Below the pieces are notes generated by a model. It had not been told where the DNA came from. It worked only from the letters and a program-made list of their open reading frames with translations, and searched no databases. From contig CAAELJ010000134.1 in the NCBI GenBank assembly GCA_900756725.1, positions 1 to 19,795 of the forward strand: DNA of 19,795 bases, written 5' to 3'. This document shows, one piece after another, positions 6,576-13,489 of the stretch. Both the position numbers and the translations under genes were made by a program. The DNA comes from an uncultured Collinsella sp. Lineage in GTDB: Bacteria; Actinomycetota; Coriobacteriia; Coriobacteriales; Coriobacteriaceae. Within the stretch, counting starts at the first letter, position 1. Every line of letters starts with the position of its first letter.

Positions 6576-8183
6576 ATGGGATCTGATGTGAAGATCGCAC
6601 GCGCGTTGATCTCGGTTACCGATAAGACGGGCGTCGTCGATTTCGCACGGACGCTGGTCGATGACTTTGGCGTCGAGATCATCTCTACGGGCGGCACGGC
6701 TCGTGCCATCGAGGACGCGGGCGTCCCCGTAACCCCCATCGAGGAGTTCACGGGCTATCCCGAGATGATGGACGGCCGCGTTAAGACCCTGCACCCCAAG
6801 GTTCACGGCGCGCTGCTGGCCCGCCGCGATTCCGAGCAGCACATGCAGGAGGCCGCTCAGCACGGCATTAAGCTGATCGACCTGGTCGTCGTCAACCTGT
6901 ACGAGTTCGAGAAGACCGTCGCCAACCCCGAGGTCACCTTCGCGGACGCCATCGAGCACATCGACATCGGTGGCCCCTCCATGCTGCGCTCTGCCGCCAA
7001 GAACGCCACGAGCGTTACCGTCATTTCCGACCCGGCCGACTACGACGCCGTCCTGGCCGAGATGCGCGAGACCGGCGGTTGCACCACGCTTTCCACCCGT
7101 CGTCGCCTGCAGGTGAAGGTCTACCAGACCACCGCCGCCTACGACACGGCCATCTCCCGCTGGCTTGCCGCCCAGGCAAGCGACGTGGCGGACACCTCTG
7201 CCAAGCTCGAGATCTCGCTGGAGAAGGTCGACGACCTGCGCTATGGCGAGAATCCTCAGCAGAAGGCCACGGTCTATCGCTTTGCCGAGGGCTGCGAGAA
7301 CACCGCGAGCTCGCAGTTCCCGCTCGTGGGCTCCGAGCAGATCCAGGGCAAGCCGCTCAGCTACAACAACTATCTGGATGCCGACGCCGCTTGGAACCTG
7401 GTCCGCGAGTTCGACGAGCCGGCCTGCGTGATCCTCAAGCATCAGAACCCCTGCGGCTCCGCCGTGGCCGAGGACATCACGGCCGCCTACGACCGCGCCT
7501 TCGCCTGCGATCCCAAGAGCGCCTTCGGCGGCATCATCGCTTGCAACCGCGAGGTTCCCTTTGAGCTGGTTGAGCACTTTGCCGATCAGAACAAGCAGTT
7601 CGTCGAGGTTATCATCGCCCCGAGCTACACTGCCGAGGCGCTCGAGCGCATGGCCAAGCGCCCCAACCTGCGCGTGTTGGCTACCGGCGGCGTGGACCAC
7701 GGTGCCCAGGTGGAGCTGCGCTCCGTCGACGGCGGCATGCTGGTGCAGGAAGTCGACCACGTGACCGAGGATCCCGCGACCTTCACGTTCCCCACCGACC
7801 GCAAGCCCACCGACGCCGAGATGGCCGAGCTCGAGTTTGCCTGGAAGGTCTGCAAGGGCGTCAAGTCCAACGCTATCCTAGTTTCCAAGGGTAAGGCCGG
7901 CATTGGCATGGGCCCGGGTCAGCCCAACCGCGTTGACTCTGCACTGCTTGCCTGCGAGCGCGCCGAGGACTTCTGCGAGCGCGAGGGCGTGGAGAAGGGC
8001 GGCTTTGCCTGTGCAAGCGACGCGTTCTTCCCGTTCCGCGACAACGTCGACGTGCTTGCCGCGCACGGCGTGACCTGCATCATCCAGCCCGGCGGCTCCA
8101 AGCGCGACGACGAGAGCGTCCAGGCCTGCAACGAGCATGGTATTGCGATGGTCTTCACGGGGGCCAGGCATTTTAGGCACTAA
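6576..8183 (+). CDS. purH: Bifunctional AICAR formyltransferase / IMP cyclohydrolase
   Basis: Catalyses the last two steps of de novo IMP synthesis: formyl transfer from 10-formyl-THF to AICAR, then ring closure. The 535-residue length is normal for the family. The N-terminal methylglyoxal-synthase-like cyclohydrolase domain shows LISVTDKTGV, IISTGGTARAI (about 35-45) and DGRVKTLHPKVHG (66-78). The transformylase domain has LKHQNPCG, with the catalytic Lys-His pair at 288-289, then SAFGGI. It ends with the conserved IQPGGSKRDDE and FTGARHFRH. AGGAGG at 6565-6570 lies 5 bases before ATG 6576. It is not next to other purine genes here and seems to be transcribed alone, ending in a multi-hairpin 3' region. 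GC-rich codon use agrees with a native core gene. Confidence 0.97.
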   Translation: MGSDVKIARALISVTDKTGVVDFARTLVDDFGVEIISTGGTARAIEDAGVPVTPIEEFTGYPEMMDGRVKTLHPKVHGALLARRDSEQHMQEAAQHGIKLIDLVVVNLYEFEKTVANPEVTFADAIEHIDIGGPSMLRSAAKNATSVTVISDPADYDAVLAEMRETGGCTTLSTRRRLQVKVYQTTAAYDTAISRWLAAQASDVADTSAKLEISLEKVDDLRYGENPQQKATVYRFAEGCENTASSQFPLVGSEQIQGKPLSYNNYLDADAAWNLVREFDEPACVILKHQNPCGSAVAEDITAAYDRAFACDPKSAFGGIIACNREVPFELVEHFADQNKQFVEVIIAPSYTAEALERMAKRPNLRVLATGGVDHGAQVELRSVDGGMLVQEVDHVTEDPATFTFPTDRKPTDAEMAELEFAWKVCKGVKSNAILVSKGKAGIGMGPGQPNRVDSALLACERAEDFCEREGVEKGGFACASDAFFPFRDNVDVLAAHGVTCIIQPGGSKRDDESVQACNEHGIAMVFTGARHFRH

Positions 8184-8187
8184 TATC

Positions 8188-8215
8188 GTTACGCGGTTTT
8201 ACCAAACCGCGTAAC
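8188..8215 (+). terminator. Perfect 12-bp hairpin just after purH
   Basis: GTTACGCGGTTT at 8188-8199 and AAACCGCGTAAC at 8204-8215 are exactly complementary around a four-base loop. It starts 4 bases after the purH stop but has no T-run, so it may serve as a 3'-end stabiliser or a weak terminator. Confidence 0.5.
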
Positions 8216-8229
8216 TGCTCGACCCTGCG

Positions 8230-8327
8230 CCGGACCCAAGCACCTCATCTCGCCGCTCAAACCGTCGCTCGCGTACAGAAGTACGCGTCGCTCCTCTTTC
8301 GCGGCGACCTGAGGCACTTGGGTCCGG
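8230..8327. repeat. 98-bp imperfect palindrome in the purH 3' region
   Basis: Four stem blocks share one symmetry axis at 8278/8279. CCGGACCCAAG (8230-8240) pairs with CTTGGGTCCGG (8317-8327), CCTCA (8243-8247) with TGAGG (8310-8314), CGCCGC (8251-8256) with GCGGCG (8301-8306), and CGCGTAC (8270-8276) with GTACGCG (8281-8287) around an AGAA loop. Only one large internal loop breaks the fold. The size and symmetry suggest a structured RNA or a REP-like dispersed element rather than coding DNA. Confidence 0.7.
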
Positions 8328-8385
8328 CTCGCTGGCTTATGCTCCACCAGCGGTATTGGCTCGCCCCGAACCAAAGCTATCTATT

Positions 8386-8419
8386 GCCGTCCGTGCCGGT
8401 TGGTGCGGGCGGCTTTTTT
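8386..8419 (+). terminator. Intrinsic terminator of the purH transcript
   Basis: GCCGTCCGTGCC (8386-8397) and GGTGCGGGCGGC (8402-8413) form a 12-bp stem with three G-U wobbles and a GGTT loop, followed by six T. This is the third hairpin downstream of purH and the only one with a proper T-tract. Confidence 0.8.
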
Positions 8420-8427
8420 GGGTATAA
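8400..8427 (+). promoter_or_regulatory. Candidate promoter of the 235-residue hypothetical gene
   Basis: TTGGTG at 8400-8405 and TATAAC at 8422-8427 are 16 bp apart, leaving a leader of about 27 bases before ATG 8461. The -35 lies inside the preceding terminator stem, so terminator and promoter overlap. Confidence 0.4.
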
Positions 8428-8460
8428 CGGTGCGGTGTATGTTTTTGAGAAAGGTTGGAT

Positions 8461-9168
8461 ATGGCCGTTGTGGATGATGCCGAGCTGTTTGGCAATGCCG
8501 AGGATCAGCGTGCGTACGAGGACTTTTGCGCCAATCAGGAGGCGGTCGAGAAGTTCACGCTCGACAAGCCCGCGCTTGTCTGCCGTTGGCGCATGTCCAA
8601 CAAAAAGGTGCCCATGCTCAACCGCCACATCCGCGCACTGTCCGAGCGCCTGGTACAGGGCGAGCCGCTTACCCATAACATGCTCAGCTGGGCCAAACAG
8701 CACGTTGAGTGGTCGCTTGCCGAGGGCGATTACACCGCACATGACGGCGTGCTCATGCTGGTGATCGACGTCAACGGCAACGCCGCCATGACGGTGGGGG
8801 AGTACGAGCCGCTCGCCGATACGTCGGCCAAGGCGCTGCGCGCCCGCTCCGCAGAGGCCCGCTCCGAGGCCGACGAAACCGGCGTGGCGCCCGAGCTGCT
8901 CGCCGCCGTCAACAACGGCGAGCTCGCCTTTGTGGTGCCAGCGGACGAGTGCCTGTGTGGCACGGCGACGCTCATCGAGCAGCTGGCCCAGACCAAGGGA
9001 ATCCCGGTCACGCGCGTAGACATTCCCGCGCAGCTTAAGGGTGCGCTGTTCCTAGTGAGCGACGAGCACGGCGTGGTCCCCGCGACCGAGACGGACGCCG
9101 CCGAGGCCGACGCCGCCACGGTCGCCTTCTTCGCCGAAGGCTACGAAAAGCTCCGTGCCCGCCGCTAA
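8461..9168 (+). CDS. Conserved-looking hypothetical protein, unknown function
   Basis: A 235-residue soluble protein. ATG 8461 has AAAGG 6 bases upstream; a TTG at 8455 would add two residues. I do not recognise a family. The N-terminal part is acidic and helical in character (DDAELFGNAEDQRAYEDF), followed by a basic segment WRMSNKKVPMLNRHI. A central strand-like stretch DGVLMLVIDVNGNAAMTVGEY looks like a folded beta core. An Ala/Glu-rich helix (AKALRARSAEARSEADE, about 120-140) links to a C-terminal part with GELAFVVPADECLCGTATLIEQL and GIPVTRVDIP. The Cys-x-Cys-Gly-Thr-Ala-Thr segment might be a ligand loop. No signal peptide or membrane helix is seen. Codon use is that of a native gene, and it has its own candidate promoter. 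Confidence 0.8.
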   Translation: MAVVDDAELFGNAEDQRAYEDFCANQEAVEKFTLDKPALVCRWRMSNKKVPMLNRHIRALSERLVQGEPLTHNMLSWAKQHVEWSLAEGDYTAHDGVLMLVIDVNGNAAMTVGEYEPLADTSAKALRARSAEARSEADETGVAPELLAAVNNGELAFVVPADECLCGTATLIEQLAQTKGIPVTRVDIPAQLKGALFLVSDEHGVVPATETDAAEADAATVAFFAEGYEKLRARR

Positions 9169-9203
9169 ATGATTTTTCTGGGACGGGGATTAAAGAATCA
9201 TTT
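9167..9203. repeat. Short intergenic inverted-arm element C (AATGATT / AATCATT, 21-bp spacer)
   Basis: AAATGATT at 9167-9174 and AATCATTT at 9196-9203 are perfect 8-bp inverted arms. Counting 7-bp arms, the spacer is 21 bp, as in element A. On the minus strand the spacer contains CCGTCCCAGAAA next to the right arm, echoing GTCCCCA in the other elements. The left arm overlaps the stop codon of the preceding gene, so an insertion may have supplied the present 3' end. Confidence 0.6.
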
Positions 9204-9347
9204 TGGTCCCCGCCGCCGCTGCGAGTGCGAGGCGGACAAAACGCCCCCGCTCGCGAACAGTTCTGTCACCTTGGCACCGCGCGCGGTGCACACCTGCAGT
9301 TTCGCAGCCATAATGGTGGCAAGACAACCAAGAGGGGAGCGAAATCC

Positions 9348-10019
9348 ATGGCGCTGATTTATGTCGTTGAGGACGACGAGCCCATTCGTCGTGAGCTTGT
9401 CGACATCCTTGCCCGCGCCGGGTTTGAAGTCGAGGCCTGCGAATCGTTTGAGCATGTCTCGCACGATATTCTCGCCGCCGCGCCCGACCTGGTGCTGCTC
9501 GACCTCACGCTCCCTGTCAAAGACGGCCAGCACATCTGCCATGAGGTCCGTCGCGAATCCGAGGTTCCCATCATCGTTCTCACGTCGCGCACGACCGAGA
9601 TCGACGAGGTCATGGCCATGACGCTCGGCGCGGACGACTTTGTTCCCAAGCCCTATAGCGCGCGCGTGCTCGTGGCGCGCATCAACGCACTGCTGCGCCG
9701 CACCACGGCGGCAGGCGAGCGCAGCACACTTGTCCACAAGGGGCTGGAGCTCGACCTCGCCCGCTCCATGGTCACCAACACGCAAACGGGCACCAGCACC
9801 GAGCTCACCAAAAACGAGCTGCGTATCCTCTCGCTGCTTCTGAGCCGCGCGGGCAAGATCGTTTCGCGCTCGGCCATCATGCAGGACCTGTGGGACTCCG
9901 ACGCCTTCGTGGACGACAATACGCTCACCGTCAACATCAACCGCCTGCGCACCACGCTCGAAAAAATCGGCATCAAGGGGTATTTGACCACGCATCGCGG
10001 CCAAGGCTATTCGGTCTAG
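9348..10019 (+). CDS. OmpR/PhoB-type response regulator
   Basis: A 223-residue two-domain regulator. The receiver domain has the acidic pair E8-D9-D10, the phospho-acceptor D52 in LLDLTLP, the switch T79 in VLTSR and K101 in FVPKPY. The C-terminal winged helix (about 130-223) carries LTKNELRILSLLLSRAGKIVSR, then NTLTVNINRLRTTLEKIG and THRGQGYSV, as in the OmpR class. The start ATG 9348 has AGAGGGGAG 8 bases upstream; an upstream in-frame start at 9225 would add 41 residues without domain similarity. The kinase gene begins 9 bases after its stop, so they form a two-component operon. The pairing with a short-sensor kinase resembles BceR/GraR-type systems for cell-envelope stress, which is an inference. 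Confidence 0.93.
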   Translation: MALIYVVEDDEPIRRELVDILARAGFEVEACESFEHVSHDILAAAPDLVLLDLTLPVKDGQHICHEVRRESEVPIIVLTSRTTEIDEVMAMTLGADDFVPKPYSARVLVARINALLRRTTAAGERSTLVHKGLELDLARSMVTNTQTGTSTELTKNELRILSLLLSRAGKIVSRSAIMQDLWDSDAFVDDNTLTVNINRLRTTLEKIGIKGYLTTHRGQGYSV

Positions 10020-10028
10020 GGGCCGGCT

Positions 10029-11072
10029 ATGTCGTTTGGCAAGTTCTTTAAAGATGCGCTGCTTCCCGTCGCCGTGTGGACGTGCGGTGTGCTGCTGAGC
10101 TGCTTTGTGCTGACGGTCGCCGGCGCACCCGTTTCTATCGTGGTCGTGGCGGTCGGCGTGTCCTTTATCTTTGGTATGCTCGGCATCGTGATCGAGTACG
10201 CGCGCCGTCGTCGTTTTCTGCGCCAGCTGGAGCGTGCGGCAGAGGAGCTCGAGAGTCCCGCATGGGTGCAGGAGATGGTGCAATGTCCGACCTATGCCGA
10301 GGGCGAGCTCGAGTACGAGGTCTTGCGCCGGGTGGGCAAAGCTGCCTGCGACGAGGTTGCCGAAGGCCGGCGTCAGACCGATGACTATCGCGACTATATC
10401 GAAAGCTGGGTTCACGAGGCCAAGCTGCCCCTGGCGGCGGCCCATCTAATTTTGGAAAACCTGGACGGCAGCGAAGACGATCTGTCGCGTGTGGATGACC
10501 TGGGCCGTGAGCTGGCTCGTGTGGAGCGCTATATCGACCAGGCACTGTACTACGCGCGCTCGGAAGTCGTGGAGCGGGACTACCTGATTCGCCGCTGGAA
10601 TCTCAAGACCTTGGTGACGGGCGCGATTAAGGCCAACGCGCGCGAGCTCATCGCGGCGCACGTGGCCCCAGTGTGCGAGAACCTCGACTTCGAGGTCTTT
10701 ACCGACGAGAAGTGGCTTGAGTTTATTTTGGGCCAGCTCATCCAGAACAGCATTAAATACGCGCGCGAGGACGGCGCGAAGATCGTGTTTTCGGGCGCGT
10801 TGCTGGACGAGGGCCTGGCAAGTGAGCGCATTGAGCTCACTGTTGCCGATAACGGCTGCGGCGTGAGCGCGGCCGACCTGCCGCGCGTGTTCGAGAAGGG
10901 CTTTACCGGCGACAACGGCCGCACCACCAAGCGCGCAACGGGCATCGGCCTCTACCTGGTGGCGCGCCTGTGCTCCAAGATGGGTATCGATGTCACCGCG
11001 GCATCCGAGCCCGGCGAAGGCTTCGTCGTCACGTTTGCCTTCTCGACCAACAAATTCCAATACTTTGAGTAG
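10029..11072 (+). CDS. Sensor histidine kinase, short-sensor (BceS-like) type
   Basis: A 347-residue membrane kinase that should phosphorylate the response regulator encoded just upstream. Two membrane helices at about 12-30 and 36-55 are joined by only a few residues, so there is no extracellular sensor domain, as in intramembrane-sensing kinases. The phospho-acceptor is H129 in WVHEAKLPL. The ATPase domain shows the N box QLIQNSIKYA (N240), DNGCG (274-278), FEKGFTG and the G box GIGLYLV (305-311). AGGGG at the end of the regulator gene precedes ATG 10029. BceS kinases usually work with a BceAB-type ABC transporter; none is present next to this pair, and hipBA follows directly downstream. 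Confidence 0.92.
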   Translation: MSFGKFFKDALLPVAVWTCGVLLSCFVLTVAGAPVSIVVVAVGVSFIFGMLGIVIEYARRRRFLRQLERAAEELESPAWVQEMVQCPTYAEGELEYEVLRRVGKAACDEVAEGRRQTDDYRDYIESWVHEAKLPLAAAHLILENLDGSEDDLSRVDDLGRELARVERYIDQALYYARSEVVERDYLIRRWNLKTLVTGAIKANARELIAAHVAPVCENLDFEVFTDEKWLEFILGQLIQNSIKYAREDGAKIVFSGALLDEGLASERIELTVADNGCGVSAADLPRVFEKGFTGDNGRTTKRATGIGLYLVARLCSKMGIDVTAASEPGEGFVVTFAFSTNKFQYFE

Positions 11073-11115
11073 TCGTCGCGGTGTAACGTCCCGGAGCGTC
11101 ATTCACGTTAAGACA

Positions 11116-11174
11116 ATTATCCCAAACGGGATAATTCCATCATGATGTGCTATGATTATCCCGTTTGGGATAAT
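11116..11174 (+). promoter_or_regulatory. hipBA promoter with two HipB-type operators
   Basis: Box 1 (11116-11135) is ATTATCCCAAACGGGATAAT and box 2 (11155-11174) is its exact reverse complement. Each is itself a palindrome with an AAAC/GTTT centre; box 2 extends to 11-bp arms (11152-11177). Centres are 39 bp apart, near four helical turns. A TATGAT -10 at 11151-11156 overlaps box 2, and the -35 position falls in box 1. TATCC...GGATA is the half-site pattern known for E. coli HipB, there with 8 bp between half-sites and here with 6. Autorepression is therefore very likely. Confidence 0.85.
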
Positions 11175-11188
11175 CATAGGGGATTAGC

Positions 11189-11434
11189 ATGCAAGACTGG
11201 AATGAGCGAACGATTTTTGACCCAGCTGAACTCGGTGCATATTTGCGTGAGCGCCGGAAGAAGCTCGGTTATACCCAACGCGATGTGGCTGATTTCAACC
11301 AGTGCAGTTTGCGCTTTGTGAGCGAGCTTGAGCGTGGAAAGGCGGGTGCCAATCTTCGCCAAACCCTTCAAATCGCTAACAGCTTGGGGGTCGATTTGAT
11401 CCTGAGGGAGAGGGGCGACGGCTCATGGCATTAA
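11189..11434 (+). CDS. hipB: HipB-like antitoxin, Xre-family repressor
   Basis: An 81-residue DNA-binding protein with one HTH_3 domain: LGAYLRERRKKLGYTQRDVA, then FVSELERGKAGANLRQTLQIANSLGV. The sequence order helix-TQ-helix-turn-SELERGK is typical of Xre/HipB. It should bind the two palindromes just upstream and neutralise HipA. An AGGGGAT site lies about 6 bases before ATG 11189. Its last 10 bases overlap the hipA start, giving coupled translation with antitoxin first. The short C-terminus after the HTH (ERGDGSWH) has no long degradation tail. Base composition is visibly less GC-rich than the kinase gene before it. Confidence 0.92.
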   Translation: MQDWNERTIFDPAELGAYLRERRKKLGYTQRDVADFNQCSLRFVSELERGKAGANLRQTLQIANSLGVDLILRERGDGSWH

Positions 11435-12714
11435 AGGTTTATCGTGAGTATCGGGGAACGTTTGAGCTGGTCGGAGAATTTGAGAGGGCCGACCCCGTAA
11501 ACGAGACGTTTGCATATGATGAGGGATATCTTGAACGCGACGATGCTGCCGCACTCTCAGCTTCTCTTCCCTTGCGACATGAGCCATATGCCAGCAATGA
11601 GTTTTCGGCCTTCTTTTCGGGCATGCTTCCCGAGGGCCCGGTTCGGCATGAGCTGTCGATGCGTTTTCAAATCCCCCAGTCAGACTATTTATCGATGCTC
11701 GAGCGTTTGGGCGATGAGTGCGTTGGTGCCTTGAGGTTTCTCGGCGATGAGAAATCGAGCTACGATCCGGGCTATCGTCCTCTGCAAGACGAGGATTTTG
11801 AGGCACTTTCTAAGGCGGAAGTGTTTGAGATTGCAAATGATATGCAGGATTCGAGGCTGTCGTTGGCGGGCGCTCAGTCTAAAACCGGTTGGTTTTTACC
11901 GCGCGGTAAAGATGCAAAAAAGGCCGGGTCGGGGGATTGGATGCTGCCGCTCGGCTCTGCCCCCTCGACTCACATAGTCAAGATTGCTTCAACTAAACAT
12001 CCGGATTTGCCGTTCAACGAATTAATTTGCATGACGGCAGCGTCTGCTGCTGGGCTTGAAATTGCCCGTTCAGAAGCTTCGGATACGATTCCTGGTGCGT
12101 TCTTTTCCGAGCGTTATGACAGAATCTGGAGCAATGAGCCGCCGTCGATGAGCGGATTCGATGTGCCTCTGAGGCTGCATCAGGAGGATTTTTGCCAAGC
12201 GGTTGGCTGGCCTTCGTATATGAAATACGAGACACGTCCCGATAGCTGCTATATGGCTCTTTGCGGCCGATTGATAAGAGAGCAATCGTCTAACGTAATT
12301 GCTGATACTCAAATGTTCGCTCGTCAGGTAATGGTCGATTATGCGTTGGGGAATTGCGACTCGCATCTCAAGAACCATTCGTTTCTTTATAGTCCGAGTT
12401 GGCGGGAAAAGAGGTTGGCCCCTGCATACGATATTGTTTGCACGACGATAATGGGATACGACCATAATCTTGGGATTGATATTGGGGATCACCGGGTGAT
12501 CGATGGGGTGACTCCTGAAGATTTCGAATTCATGTCTCAAGATTTGCATCTGCCACTCAAGATGATCAAGAACATCGCGGCGGAAGTGGCTGAAGAGGTG
12601 TCTGCCCAGCTTGCAGAACTTGCCTCTGCAACCGGAGATTTGGGTCGGGTCGCTCTGAAAATTCAGACGGATTCCGTTGAGAGAATGAGGGTTCTGGAGC
12701 AATTCTCAGCCTAA
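11425..12714 (+). CDS. hipA: HipA-like serine/threonine kinase toxin
   Basis: A full-length (429-residue) HipA. The N-terminal subdomain includes FSGMLPEGP and GDECVGALRF. The P-loop-like segment RLSLAGAQSKTG has S146 at the position of the E. coli autophosphorylation site Ser150. K186 in HIVKI is the likely ATP lysine. LHQEDFCQAVG (251-261) is a family hallmark. The catalytic loop GNCDSHLKNHS has D312 and N317, and PAYDIV gives the metal-binding D336. All key residues are present, so it should be active. E. coli HipA phosphorylates glutamyl-tRNA synthetase at the serine of its KLSKR motif, halting translation; the target here is unknown. Codon use is less GC-rich than neighbouring core genes, pointing to acquisition. 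A terminator-like hairpin follows. Confidence 0.94.
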   Translation: MALKVYREYRGTFELVGEFERADPVNETFAYDEGYLERDDAAALSASLPLRHEPYASNEFSAFFSGMLPEGPVRHELSMRFQIPQSDYLSMLERLGDECVGALRFLGDEKSSYDPGYRPLQDEDFEALSKAEVFEIANDMQDSRLSLAGAQSKTGWFLPRGKDAKKAGSGDWMLPLGSAPSTHIVKIASTKHPDLPFNELICMTAASAAGLEIARSEASDTIPGAFFSERYDRIWSNEPPSMSGFDVPLRLHQEDFCQAVGWPSYMKYETRPDSCYMALCGRLIREQSSNVIADTQMFARQVMVDYALGNCDSHLKNHSFLYSPSWREKRLAPAYDIVCTTIMGYDHNLGIDIGDHRVIDGVTPEDFEFMSQDLHLPLKMIKNIAAEVAEEVSAQLAELASATGDLGRVALKIQTDSVERMRVLEQFSA

Positions 12715-12720
12715 AGCAAA

Positions 12721-12750
12721 GCGGGGCCACCGTAATGGTGGTCCCGCTCT
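12721..12750 (+). terminator. Probable terminator after hipA
   Basis: GCGGGGCCACC (12721-12731) pairs with GGTGGTCCCGC (12737-12747) with one G-U wobble and a GTAAT loop. It begins 6 bases after the hipA stop. The T-tail is weak (TCTTGG). Confidence 0.65.
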
Positions 12751-12804
12751 TGGAAGACTTGGGCACGTGGGCTTGCGCTCCGCGATGCGTTAGGCGTACG
12801 TTTG

Positions 12805-13242
12805 CTACTTCACGACCAAGATGTCGCAGTCGGTGTTGCGCAGCAGGAACGTCGAAATTGAACCCAGGAGTGCATACTTGATCGAGGACAGGCCACGAGC
12901 GCCGCAGAGCACCAGGTCGGGCTTGACCACGTCGAGCATCTCGTCTTTGAGCGTCTCGCGAATGCGGCCGGCGCGAATCATGACCTCGACCTCGGGAATG
13001 TCGGGATTGGCCTTGGCCTCTTCGAGCTGCTTGGCGATGGAGTTCTTAAATGCCTCCTCTAGGCCGTTGACCAGATCGACTGGATATGAACCGGCGCTCT
13101 CGAGTGCCGTGGAATCGATAACGTGGCCGATAATCAGCTTGGCGCCGTTGTTCGCGGCGACCTTGATGGCGCGTGCGAGCACAAAATCCTGCTGCTCAGT
13201 ACCGTCGAGTGAAACAAATACCTTGGTGTAGCCCTCGTTCAT
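12805..13242 (-). CDS. Universal stress protein (UspA family)
   Basis: A 145-residue single-domain Usp, the normal length. It starts with the strand KVFVSLDGTEQ and has the ATP-binding signature G-x-R-G ... G-S at GARGLSSIKYALLGSIS (114-130), so it is likely an ATP-binding type. The C-terminus is the usual CDILVVK strand. AAGGAGG lies 5 bases upstream of ATG 13242. It is divergent from uppP with a 247-bp shared upstream region. The role is presumed to be stress survival; a specific partner cannot be inferred. Confidence 0.93.
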   Translation of the reverse strand: MNEGYTKVFVSLDGTEQQDFVLARAIKVAANNGAKLIIGHVIDSTALESAGSYPVDLVNGLEEAFKNSIAKQLEEAKANPDIPEVEVMIRAGRIRETLKDEMLDVVKPDLVLCGARGLSSIKYALLGSISTFLLRNTDCDILVVK

Positions 13243-13489
13243 GGTTTCCTCCTTGGTCTATCGCACGGGCGTGGGGCTCGTGCATCGGGCGGGCGCGGAT
13301 GCGTGGCCGCCGGACACTTTATCTTGTTGCAGTTATACCCAAGGATTTGGGTTTGACCGCTCGCAATTCTGTGAACGGGCGAGTTTTTTGGTAAGGGTAG
13401 GCGCAGGCGCGCCGTCAACGGTTGATAATGGGACATCGCCCGCACCGTCCGCAGAACAATATCGGCGGGTGTCTAACGAGGGGGTCCCT

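Noticed and set aside
6531..7760. Open frame of 409 residues on the minus strand
   Set aside because: Antisense to purH, whose conserved motifs are certain; the His/Gly/Val-rich translation is typical of a shadow of GC-biased codons.
8189..8374. 61-residue frame on the minus strand
   Set aside because: It is the translation of the purH 3' hairpin region; the palindromic structure explains the sequence better.
9198..10445. Open frame of 415 residues on the minus strand
   Set aside because: Runs antisense across the response regulator and into the kinase; both are secure by motifs.
13241..13489. In-frame N-terminal extension of uppP
   Set aside because: The family N-terminus and the GAGGGGG site place the start at TTG 13490; the extension has no membrane or family features.
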